Source: Rickettsia typhi
GTDB taxonomy: Bacteria > Pseudomonadota > Alphaproteobacteria > Rickettsiales > UBA1997
Direction of reading: 5' to 3'
Length of the DNA: 22,609 nucleotides
NCBI GenBank assembly: GCA_945906835.1
Contig: CAMDRL010000005.1
Coordinates: 1-22,609, forward strand
In this document: in pieces, positions 1 through 6,884 of the stretch
Layout of the letters: the number at the start of each line of letters is the position of its first letter
How positions within the stretch are numbered: position 1 is the first letter of the stretch
Notes under the pieces: generated by a model
The model's database searches: none
What the model was told of the DNA's origin: nothing
What the model saw: only the letters and a program-made list of their open reading frames with translations
Program-made: the position numbers and the translations under genes

Positions 1-2
1 AT

Positions 3-1355
3 TTGAATGTTTTTTTCCAGGCAAAAGGGAAATTTGAAAATGCTAAATTTGTTTATGAAAATGAAGTGCAAAAATGGCTGGATTTGATTCGCGGATCTTT
101 TTTAGAAACTCAAATTGATAATTTGAAACAAGGAGCAAAAAAACCTTTAATGCCGTTTTCTGAAGCTAGATTATTAGAAATTTTAACTCACACATTTTGG
201 TTTTTGCCCAGCGTTTCGTCTTGTTATGCGATGAAAAATATTTTGAGCAAAAGACAAAATATTTTTTATCATAATTATAAAATCATTGTTGCAGCAGGAA
301 AAGAAGCTGGAATTGGCGCTGAAGCATTAAAGCCAGTTATTGAGGCAATGGAAAACCCGCTTCAAACCAAAACCATCACTCTTTCTTGTGGAAAATTAAC
401 CACGGGCGTTTCTATTAAACCTTGGAGCGGAATTTTTATGCTTAGAAATTCTTCCAGCCCAGAAACCTATTTTCAAGCGGCATTTAGAGTGCAAACGCCT
501 TGGCAGATCAAAAATCCTGATGATAAGTCGCCAAACAAAATCGAAATTATCAAAGAAGAATGTTATGTTTTTGATTTTGCACCAAATCGAGCGCTTCGCC
601 AAATTGCGGATTACGGCTGTCGCCTGAATATTGATGAGAATAATCCTGAAAAGAAAGTTGAGGAATTTATCAATTTTCTGCCAATTTTGGCTTATGATGG
701 AAGCTCTACAAAGCAAATTAATGCCGCCGAAATATTAGATATCGCCTTTAGCGGAACCACGGCAACTTTGCTTGCCAGAAGATGGGAGAGTGCACTTTTG
801 GTTAATGTTGATAACGCAACTTTGTCAAGATTGATGGCGAGTGAAAAAGCCATGAATGCGTTGATGAGCATTGAAGGTTTTAGAACTCTAAACCAAGATA
901 TTGAAACAATTATTAATAAATCTGAATCAATTAAAAAAATTAAAAAAGAAGCAAATGAAAGAGATTTGAGCCCTAAAGAAAAAAAAGAATTATCGGATGA
1001 AGAAAAAGAATTTAAATCGAAAAGAAAACAAATTCAGGAAAAATTGATTAAATTTTCGACTAGAATTCCTGTTTTTATGTATTTGACTGATTATCGGGAA
1101 AGAAATATTAAAGATGTTATTATGCAACTTGAGCCACAACTTTTTAAAAAAGTAACTGGATTGAATGTTGGTGATTTTGATTTATTGGTAAGTCTTGGAG
1201 TTTTTAACGATTCCTTAATGAATGATGCGGTTTGTAAATTTAAAAAATATGAGGATAAAAGCCTTTCATATGCTGGCTTGTGGAGGCATAAAGATGAGGA
1301 TATTGGGTTATTTAACACCACTATTTCAAGCCAAGAATTTATTGAGAATTTATGA
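3..1355 (+). CDS. SF2 helicase-like protein, restriction/defence type (5' partial)
   Basis: This is the C-terminal portion of a larger protein. The frame is open to the window edge, so the real start lies upstream and the first visible codon is internal. What is seen: a TTGVSI stretch at visible residues 133-138 that resembles SF2 motif V, and QAAFRVQ at 158-164 that resembles motif VI (the arginine-finger region), within a segment reading IFMLRNSSSPETYFQAAFRVQ. A highly charged, probably coiled-coil stretch follows at about 305-355. This layout is typical of the ATPase half of restriction or other defence helicases, so the role proposed is ATP-dependent DNA translocation or unwinding. That role is inferred; motifs I and II (Walker A and DEAD/DEAH box) lie outside the window and cannot be checked. 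The stop overlaps the next ATG (ATGA), which suggests translational coupling to the small disrupted frame downstream. Confidence 0.6.
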   Translation: MNVFFQAKGKFENAKFVYENEVQKWLDLIRGSFLETQIDNLKQGAKKPLMPFSEARLLEILTHTFWFLPSVSSCYAMKNILSKRQNIFYHNYKIIVAAGKEAGIGAEALKPVIEAMENPLQTKTITLSCGKLTTGVSIKPWSGIFMLRNSSSPETYFQAAFRVQTPWQIKNPDDKSPNKIEIIKEECYVFDFAPNRALRQIADYGCRLNIDENNPEKKVEEFINFLPILAYDGSSTKQINAAEILDIAFSGTTATLLARRWESALLVNVDNATLSRLMASEKAMNALMSIEGFRTLNQDIETIINKSESIKKIKKEANERDLSPKEKKELSDEEKEFKSKRKQIQEKLIKFSTRIPVFMYLTDYRERNIKDVIMQLEPQLFKKVTGLNVGDFDLLVSLGVFNDSLMNDAVCKFKKYEDKSLSYAGLWRHKDEDIGLFNTTISSQEFIENL

Positions 1356-1706
1356 TTAAGAAATATTTTGAAACAATAAAAGATAAGCCTAGCGAGTTGC
1401 TTTAGACACTGTTAGCTAATTATTTTTATCCCATATTTAGCCCTGTTTTTGCTTATTTTTTGACAAAATTATTCAAAATATATCCAAATATTTATCGTAA
1501 TTTTGTCAAAAAAGTGCTAAAAACATTTCAAAATCTGTGCTAAAAAATAATTAGCTAACAGTGTCTATGATTACAAGAAGGATTCTTGGAATGCTCTGGC
1601 TTTGCAATATTTTCCAGTGATGGGGATGTATAATGCCATTTACATGAATGGTAGTTTTAGAGGACTTATGGTTCCTCAAATATACTATTGCAAAATATTT
1701 CTCTAA
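1352..1706 (+). pseudogene. small ORF interrupted by a MITE-like insertion
   Basis: A reading frame starts at the ATG overlapping the upstream stop, runs 17 codons (MIKKYFETIKDKPSELL) and hits TAG at 1403, exactly where the inverted-repeat element begins. Removing the element and one of its two flanking TA copies joins CTT to TAT and continues the frame with YDYKKDSWNALALQYFP and on to TAA at 1704. The restored frame is 63 codons. The exact frame restoration argues that this was coding when the element inserted. The product is not recognised. It may be a short partner of the upstream helicase-like gene or the fused remains of a longer gene, since an unrelated gene starts only about 60 bases further on. 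No residual function is claimed. Confidence 0.6.
1405..1565. mobile_element. MITE-like element with TA target duplication
   Basis: The element is 161 bp and non-coding. Its perfect 23-bp terminal inverted repeats begin GACACTGTTAGCTAAT and are flanked by TA on both sides (1403-1404 and 1566-1567). A second inner inverted repeat, TTTTTTGACAAAATTA at 1456-1471 against 1498-1513, lets nearly the whole element fold into one hairpin. There is no transposase inside it, so it would have to be moved in trans. TA duplication fits IS630/Tc1-mariner-type elements or the IS427 subgroup of IS5; the sequence alone does not decide between them. No second copy of the termini was noticed in this window. Confidence 0.85.
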
Positions 1707-1767
1707 GCCTTAGAAAATACTCTCCTCAAGCTATTCCTTAATCATAATCAAAAACCAACTAAGCTTT

Positions 1768-2337
1768 ATGAAAAAGATTTCAATTTTTTTAACTTTTTTA
1801 ACTTTAATTTTTTCTTCCATGAGTAGCGCTCACGCCCAAAAAGCTCCAAAAGCCAGCAATAATTTAGAAAATTTGCTTTACATTGATCTAAAATATGGTC
1901 GTGTAGTAATTGAATTATTACCTCAAGTCGCCCCTAAACATGTAGAAAGAATCAAAGCTTTAACTCGCCAAAAATTTTATGACGGAATTGTGTTTCATCG
2001 CGTAATTGATGGCTTTATGGCGCAAACTGGCGACCCTACTGGAACTGGCATGGGTGGCAGCAAATTACCAGATTTAAAAGCTGAATTTTCTGACGAACCG
2101 CACATTAAAGGTGCAGTTTCAATGGCTCGCGCTGCTGATCCAAATAGTGCTAATAGCCAATTTTTTATTGTAACTGCTGATTCTAGATTTTTAGATAAAC
2201 AATACACAGTTTGGGGTCGCGTAATTAAAGGAATGGAATTTGTTGATAAGATTAAAAAAGGTGGCGGCAGAGACGGCAAAGTTAACGGTCCAGATGCCAT
2301 GATTAGAGTGCAAGTGGCTGCTGACGCTGAGAAATAA
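1768..2337 (+). CDS. exported cyclophilin-type peptidyl-prolyl cis-trans isomerase
   Basis: This protein of 189 residues is predicted to catalyse proline cis-trans isomerisation and assist protein folding in the periplasm. Residues 1-23 form a Sec signal peptide: lysines at 2-3, a hydrophobic core, and a probable signal peptidase I site after AHA. The cyclophilin domain spans about 38-185 and shows the family signatures FHRVIDGFMAQTGDPTGTG (with the catalytic-site Arg, Phe and Gln), GAVSMARAADPNSANSQFFI and the late WGRVIKG segment. The length is usual for a secreted single-domain bacterial cyclophilin. No Shine-Dalgarno sequence is obvious before the ATG. It lies downstream of the disrupted defence-like region and is followed by a palindromic repeat and the HIT gene. 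The enzyme family is clear; the specific paralogue name (ppiA or ppiB) is left open. Confidence 0.93.
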   Translation: MKKISIFLTFLTLIFSSMSSAHAQKAPKASNNLENLLYIDLKYGRVVIELLPQVAPKHVERIKALTRQKFYDGIVFHRVIDGFMAQTGDPTGTGMGGSKLPDLKAEFSDEPHIKGAVSMARAADPNSANSQFFIVTADSRFLDKQYTVWGRVIKGMEFVDKIKKGGGRDGKVNGPDAMIRVQVAADAEK

Positions 2338-2347
2338 GATAATTTGA

Positions 2348-2369
2348 GATCCTGAACTTGTTTCAGGAT
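2348..2369. repeat. palindromic repeat, family A, copy 1
   Basis: A 22-base sequence GATCCTGAACTTGTTTCAGGAT with an 8-bp stem (ATCCTGAA/TTCAGGAT) and a five-base loop. The same sequence occurs inverted at 8782-8803. It lies between the cyclophilin and HIT genes and overlaps the first possible ATG of the HIT frame, which is one reason to prefer the downstream start. There is no T-tract on the plus side, so it is at best a weak terminator here. Confidence 0.85.
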
Positions 2370-2391
2370 GACAAAAAAATCAATAATTTTT

Positions 2392-2784
2392 ATGATCTTA
2401 AAATACGACTCAAACAACATCTTAGCTAAAATTATTCGCGGCGAAATTCCTGCGAATAAAGTTTATGAAGATGAAAAAGTTTTAGCTTTTTACGATATTT
2501 CTAAAGCAGCTCCAATTCATGTTTTAGTTATTCCCAAAGGCGAATATATAAATTTTTCTGATTTTACTAAAAAAGCAAAATCAGAAGAAATTGCTGATTT
2601 TTTTAAAAAAGTAACTCTTGTGGCAGATTTATTGAAAGCCAATGAATCTGATGAAAATTCTGGATTTCGTTTGATTGCAAACAATGGCGCCAATGCCCAC
2701 CAAACCGTGCCTCACTTTCATGTGCATATTTTGGCTGGGAAAAAATTGGGACCGTTACTTTCTTTCGATAGCGAACTGCGTTAA
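2392..2784 (+). CDS. HIT family nucleotide-binding hydrolase
   Basis: This is a histidine-triad protein of 130 residues from the chosen start, predicted to hydrolyse nucleoside phosphoramidates or related nucleotides in the cytoplasm. The N-terminal part (NNILAKIIRGEIPANKVYEDEKVLAFYDI) matches the bacterial HinT/HIT pattern, and the catalytic HxHxH-type triad is visible near the C-terminus as HFHVHILAGKKLG, preceded by NGANAHQTVPH. The start was chosen at ATG 2392 because family members begin only a few residues before the NNILAKII segment. The earlier in-frame ATG at 2368 would add eight residues encoded partly by palindromic repeat DNA. Neither start has a clear ribosome binding site. The physiological substrate cannot be deduced from the sequence. 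Confidence 0.92.
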   Translation: MILKYDSNNILAKIIRGEIPANKVYEDEKVLAFYDISKAAPIHVLVIPKGEYINFSDFTKKAKSEEIADFFKKVTLVADLLKANESDENSGFRLIANNGANAHQTVPHFHVHILAGKKLGPLLSFDSELR

Positions 2785-2806
2785 AAAATAAATAAATGGA
2801 GTAAAA

Positions 2807-4012
2807 ATGATGGATAAAAAAGCTCGTGATGCAACTCGTATAATACATGCTGGTCGAGACCCAAAAGAACAAGGTGGCATGGTAAATCCTCCTATTTATC
2901 AAAGCTCTACCATCGTTTTTCCAACACTAGATGAATTGCTTTACGCTGAAAGAGGCTATGCCGATAATGATTTGGTTAAACCTTTTGAACTTAAATATGG
3001 TCGCTACGGAACCCAAACTAACTTTTCTTTAGAAAAAGCCATTGCTGATATTGAGGGCGGTTACAATACCTTCGTTACTTCTGGTGGTGCTTCTGCCATC
3101 AGCACCGCTCTTATCGCCTTTCTAAAACAAGGAGATCATTTATTGATAATAGATAATGTCTATTCTTCAACTCGTGGCTTTGCTAATAAATTCTTGGCAA
3201 AATTTGGCATTGAAATCTCTTATTATGATCCTTTGATTGGAGAGGGAATTGAGAAATTAATCAAAAAAAATACTAAAGTAATTTTTATTGAAACCCCAGG
3301 GTCACTTACTTTTGAAATGCCAGATGTTGATGCAATTTGCAAAGTTGCCAAAAAACATGGCATCATCACAATCCTTGATAACTCTTGGGCAAGCGGTGTT
3401 TATTTCAAATCATTTGAACATGGTGTTGATATTTCTGTGACTGCGGTGACAAAATATATGAATGGTCACTCTGATGTTATGATGGGAGCTTTAACCATTA
3501 AAGATAAAAAACATTTCAAAACCATTTACGAATCATTTAGATATATGGCTGTAACTGCTGCGCCATTTTCTTCTTATTTGGCTCAAAGAGGTTTACGCAC
3601 TTTAAAAATTAGAATGGACCATTCTTATAAAAATGCTCTGGAACTTGCTAAATGGCTTGAAGCAAGACCAGAAGTTTCAAAAGTTCTTTATCCAGCTTTA
3701 AAATCTAATGAGAGCTATAAGCTTTGGAAGCGTGATTTTACAGGTGCTGCTGGCTTGTTCTCTATCATTTTAGATCGCAAATATTCTAACGAAGCCTTAG
3801 CTAAAATGGTTGATAAATTACACTATTTTGGCATGGGATATTCTTGGGGTGGCTATGAATCTTTAATTTTACCTTTCGATGCCGAAGGCTCAAGAAGTGC
3901 AACTAAATGGAGTTATGGCGATAAAACTTGCCTAAGAATTAATGTTGGATTGGAAGATATTGAAGATTTAAAAGAAGATTTAGAAGCTGGATTTAAGAGG
4001 CTTAAGAAATAA
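2807..4012 (+). CDS. metC: cystathionine beta-lyase-type PLP enzyme (Cys/Met metabolism family)
   Basis: This protein of 401 residues belongs to the Cys/Met metabolism PLP-dependent family. The expected reaction is cleavage of cystathionine to homocysteine, pyruvate and ammonia. Visible hallmarks: YGR at 64-66 (phosphate contact from the neighbouring subunit), TSGGASAI at 91-98 (phosphate-binding loop), D191 in ILDNSWASG (PLP ring nitrogen) and K216 in TAVTKYMNGHSD (Schiff-base lysine). The C-terminal part contains SWGGYESL and LRINVGLEDIEDL, common in the metC branch of the family. A GGAG ribosome binding site lies 8 bases before ATG 2807. The stop overlaps the next ATG by one base (TAATG), so the two genes are probably co-transcribed. 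Other branches, such as cystathionine gamma-lyase, methionine gamma-lyase or an L-cysteine lyase, cannot be fully excluded; GGYESL favours beta-lyase. Confidence 0.88.
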   Translation: MMDKKARDATRIIHAGRDPKEQGGMVNPPIYQSSTIVFPTLDELLYAERGYADNDLVKPFELKYGRYGTQTNFSLEKAIADIEGGYNTFVTSGGASAISTALIAFLKQGDHLLIIDNVYSSTRGFANKFLAKFGIEISYYDPLIGEGIEKLIKKNTKVIFIETPGSLTFEMPDVDAICKVAKKHGIITILDNSWASGVYFKSFEHGVDISVTAVTKYMNGHSDVMMGALTIKDKKHFKTIYESFRYMAVTAAPFSSYLAQRGLRTLKIRMDHSYKNALELAKWLEARPEVSKVLYPALKSNESYKLWKRDFTGAAGLFSIILDRKYSNEALAKMVDKLHYFGMGYSWGGYESLILPFDAEGSRSATKWSYGDKTCLRINVGLEDIEDLKEDLEAGFKRLKK

Positions 4013-4254
4013 TGTATTTATATATTGGAATTGCAGGAAGCTTGTTATGCCTGATTGCTTTGGGCATTACTTTGTTTAAAAGCAATTTTGGAGAATCTAA
4101 TAAATATAAGTTGCTTAATTTTGCAGGTGGATTGTGTTTGCTTTATTATGCATTAGCCATCAACAGCATTCCCTTCATTCTTCTGGAAAGCATCTGGGTA
4201 TCATTGCCATTAGCAGCATTTCTTTATGGAAAATTTCTTTCTAAGAAAAGCTAA
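4012..4254 (+). CDS. small inner-membrane protein, CBU_0592-like family
   Basis: This protein of 80 residues is made almost entirely of three hydrophobic segments: about 3-21, 35-51 and 54-72. The central sequence NFAGGLCLLYYALAINSIPFILLESIW resembles a family of small uncharacterised proteobacterial membrane proteins (CBU_0592 type). The family assignment is from recollection of the pattern and the function is unknown. Its start codon shares one base with the stop of the upstream lyase gene, implying translational coupling, and the shared terminator follows 11 bases after its stop. The coupling may reflect a role near sulfur amino acid metabolism, but nothing in the protein shows this. Confidence 0.75.
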   Translation: MYLYIGIAGSLLCLIALGITLFKSNFGESNKYKLLNFAGGLCLLYYALAINSIPFILLESIWVSLPLAAFLYGKFLSKKS

Positions 4255-4265
4255 GCTCATCTCAA

Positions 4266-4314
4266 AAAAACTCATCATCCTTGAATAAAAAATATTTAAG
4301 AATGATGAGTTTTT
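4266..4314. terminator. bidirectional intrinsic terminator
   Basis: A perfect 13-bp inverted repeat, AAAAACTCATCAT (4266-4278) and ATGATGAGTTTTT (4302-4314), lies exactly between two converging genes. The stem ends in A and T runs, so it gives a U-rich 3' end in either direction. It would stop the lyase/membrane-protein transcript on the plus strand and rpoD on the minus strand. Confidence 0.85.
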
Positions 4315-4324
4315 AAATTACAAT

Positions 4325-6850
4325 CTAAGAATCCTGCAAGAAACTCTTCAATAATTTAGATCTTTTTGGATGCTGTAGCTTCTTCAAAGCTTTCGCTTCA
4401 ATTTGTCTAATTCTTTCACGGGTAACTGAAAATTGCTTACCAACCTCTTCTAAAGTATGGTCTGTAACCATTCCAATGCCAAATCTCATACGCAGAACTC
4501 TTTCTTCTCTAGGAGTAAGAGATGACAACATTTGCGTTGTAACTTCTTTTAACTTAGAATGTGAAGCCGCGTCAAAAGGAAGAACCGCAGTTTTATCTTC
4601 AATAAAATCACCCAAAATACTGTCATCATCATCTCCAGAGACAGGAGCTTCAAGACTTACAGGATCTTTTGAGGTTCTTAAAACTTTTCTAACTTTATCA
4701 ACTGGCATTAAAAGTTTATCGGCAATCTCTTGTGCATCTGGCGTTCTACCAAGCTCTTGAGTAAGTTGACGCGAAGTTTTAACGATTTTATTAATTGTTT
4801 CCACCATGTGAATTGGGATTCTGATCGTACGAGACTGATCAGCGATAGCGCGGGTAATAGCCTGTCTAATCCACCAAGTTGCATAAGTTGAGAATTTGTA
4901 ACCTCTGCGATATTCAAATTTATCAACAGCACGCATCAAACCAATATTGCCTTCTTGAATTAAATCCAAGAATTGCAAACCACGATTGGTATATTTTTTA
5001 GCAATTGAAACCACCAAACGCAGGTTAGCTTCAATCATTTCTTTTTTAGCTTTTAATTCTTCATTTTGACCACTTCTAACAACATTAATCAACTTCTTGA
5101 ACTCTGGCAAACTAAGTCCCATAATATTAGTAAGCTTCACTATTCTTTCTTGAATGTTTTTGATTTTATCCAATTCTTCTAAATAGAAATTCTGCCATTT
5201 TTTATCTTTTAATTTAGAGATTTTATCTAACCATTTATCGCCTTCTTCAAGACCAATATAATGTTTCAAAAATTCAGATTTATCAACATTGTGATCTTGT
5301 GAAAGTCTTAGCAGTTCAATCTCAATGGCGATAAGTCTATCATACGCTTCATAAAGCTGTTCAACTAAAGCCTTAATCAAAGAATCATTAAAACTAACTT
5401 CCAAAGAAAGAGTTTCAAATTCAGCTTTTAATTTTTGAATGTCTTTATCAGCGTCAATTTGATCTTTGGTTTTATCAACACTTTTATCTAAAATCTTTTG
5501 GCAAATTTGTGAAATTTTTTGGAATAAATCGAGCATTTTCGGCATCAAAATTCTTTCCATCGAAACGAATGAAACCACGCTTTCATCAATTTCTTGCAAC
5601 TCTTCATCTTCAAATAAAGACTCTTCTGATTCAGAAGCAGTATCAACTTGCTCGTTAATAATCGCCGTAACATCTTCTTCAGTAGCTTGAGCTTCTAAAT
5701 TTTCAGCCGCTTGTTGCTCACTATTTTTAATCATTTCTTCCAATTCAGAATTGTAAGTCTCATCAATTCTAATAATATCACGAAGCAAAATAGCGCCGCC
5801 AGCAAGACCATTATACCATTCGATAAAATGTTTCATGATCATCGGGCTTTGATAAAGAGACTTAACTGTTTTATTGCGCCCTTCTTCAATGCGCATGGCA
5901 ATTGCCACTTCATCTTCACGAGTCAAAAGCTTCACACTGCTCATCGATTTCAAGTAAGTTTTAACTGAATCTTCGCTGCGTTTTTGACTTTTTTCTTCAT
6001 CTTTTGCCGCCAAACCATCTTCCAAAAGCTTTTCTAAATCATCTTCTTTTTCAATGATTTGAATTTTGAATTCAGCAAGAATATCAAGAATGCGATCTAA
6101 TTTTTTTGGATCAATTTCAGAGTCAATATTTTCATTGATTTGATCATAAGTTAAGAAGCCTTGAGATTTACCCAAAGCAATCATCACTTTTAGCTTATCA
6201 GCCAAGTCATTTGAGAGCTTTTTACCTTCTTCATCTTTTTGCAAAAGAGCGGTTTTTACACCTTGAATAAGCTGAAATCTTTCTGCCAAAACATGAGTAT
6301 TGTCATTGATGGCTGGCTTTATTTTAGGAACTCTTACTTTTTTTACTTTAGCTGGTTTTAGCTCTTTTATCTTTTTTTCTTTCTTAAGCTTTTTCTCTTT
6401 TATGGGTTTTTGGATAACTTTTTCTTTTTTTATTTTCTTCACTATTTTTTCCTTAATTGGCTTTTTAATTGGTTTCAAAGCCATTTTCGATTTAACTTTA
6501 CTTGATTTTAAATTTTTCTTTTTCTCAACCACTACATTTTTCTTGGCATTTTTCTTGGCATTTTTCTTGACATTTTTCTTGGCAATTTTCTTAACAGTTT
6601 TAGCCACTTTTTTTGCAACTGATTTTTGCGCTTTAGAAACCTTCTTAACAACCTTCGCTACAGATTTCTTAAATGGCTTAACAACTTTTTTTGCCACTTT
6701 TTTTACCGCAACTTTTTTCGCTGCCAATTTTTTTATTGGTTTAGCAGGTTTTTTTACAACCTTGACTACAGCTTTCTTAGCATTCTTCTTAGCCACAACT
6801 TTTACTGGCTTTTTCTTCGCAAGAATTTTTTTATTTTTATTTGTTGCCAT
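4325..6850 (-). CDS. rpoD: primary sigma factor RpoD (sigma-70) with long basic N-terminal extension
   Basis: This 841-residue housekeeping sigma factor directs RNA polymerase to -10/-35 promoters. Residues 1-180 are a Lys/Ala/Val-rich, histone H1-like tail with AKKN repeats and almost no acidic residues up to about 108. Region 1.1 follows (about 190-275), then region 1.2 at SVKTYLKSM, a large acidic non-conserved region (about 360-620), and regions 2.1-2.4, with [20 protein letters not shown] and [19 protein letters not shown] clearly visible. Regions 3 and 4 end at [21 protein letters not shown] 6850 is preceded by a good AGAGGA ribosome binding site, which supports translation of the basic tail; a start at M123 would have less support. 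The gene lies 34 bases downstream of dnaG, reproducing the dnaG-rpoD half of the macromolecular synthesis operon. The conserved core is certain. The tail is unusual for the family, and its role (DNA or RNA binding, nucleoid association) is only inferred. Confidence 0.97.
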   Translation of the reverse strand: MATNKNKKILAKKKPVKVVAKKNAKKAVVKVVKKPAKPIKKLAAKKVAVKKVAKKVVKPFKKSVAKVVKKVSKAQKSVAKKVAKTVKKIAKKNVKKNAKKNAKKNVVVEKKKNLKSSKVKSKMALKPIKKPIKEKIVKKIKKEKVIQKPIKEKKLKKEKKIKELKPAKVKKVRVPKIKPAINDNTHVLAERFQLIQGVKTALLQKDEEGKKLSNDLADKLKVMIALGKSQGFLTYDQINENIDSEIDPKKLDRILDILAEFKIQIIEKEDDLEKLLEDGLAAKDEEKSQKRSEDSVKTYLKSMSSVKLLTREDEVAIAMRIEEGRNKTVKSLYQSPMIMKHFIEWYNGLAGGAILLRDIIRIDETYNSELEEMIKNSEQQAAENLEAQATEEDVTAIINEQVDTASESEESLFEDEELQEIDESVVSFVSMERILMPKMLDLFQKISQICQKILDKSVDKTKDQIDADKDIQKLKAEFETLSLEVSFNDSLIKALVEQLYEAYDRLIAIEIELLRLSQDHNVDKSEFLKHYIGLEEGDKWLDKISKLKDKKWQNFYLEELDKIKNIQERIVKLTNIMGLSLPEFKKLINVVRSGQNEELKAKKEMIEANLRLVVSIAKKYTNRGLQFLDLIQEGNIGLMRAVDKFEYRRGYKFSTYATWWIRQAITRAIADQSRTIRIPIHMVETINKIVKTSRQLTQELGRTPDAQEIADKLLMPVDKVRKVLRTSKDPVSLEAPVSGDDDDSILGDFIEDKTAVLPFDAASHSKLKEVTTQMLSSLTPREERVLRMRFGIGMVTDHTLEEVGKQFSVTRERIRQIEAKALKKLQHPKRSKLLKSFLQDS
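6536..6595. repeat. 12-bp tandem repeat inside rpoD basic tail
   Basis: Five successive 12-base units (ATTTTTCTTGGC and close variants; the last two units diverge slightly) encode repeated AKKN-type tetrapeptides on the minus strand. The unit length keeps the frame, so slippage would lengthen or shorten the basic tail without breaking the gene. Confidence 0.85.
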
Positions 6851-6884
6851 ATTTCCTCTAAAATTATTTCTTTTGTTTTAGTGC

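Noticed and set aside
2368..2391. Upstream ATG start for the HIT protein
   Set aside because: The ATG overlaps the palindromic repeat, and the extra residues are not in the family.
6300..6881. 193-codon Phe/Leu-rich frame opposite the rpoD basic tail, looking like a membrane protein
   Set aside because: It is the antisense reading of Lys-rich codons (AAA/AAG read as TTT/CTT), which automatically gives Phe/Leu runs. rpoD has a ribosome binding site and continuous homology downstream.
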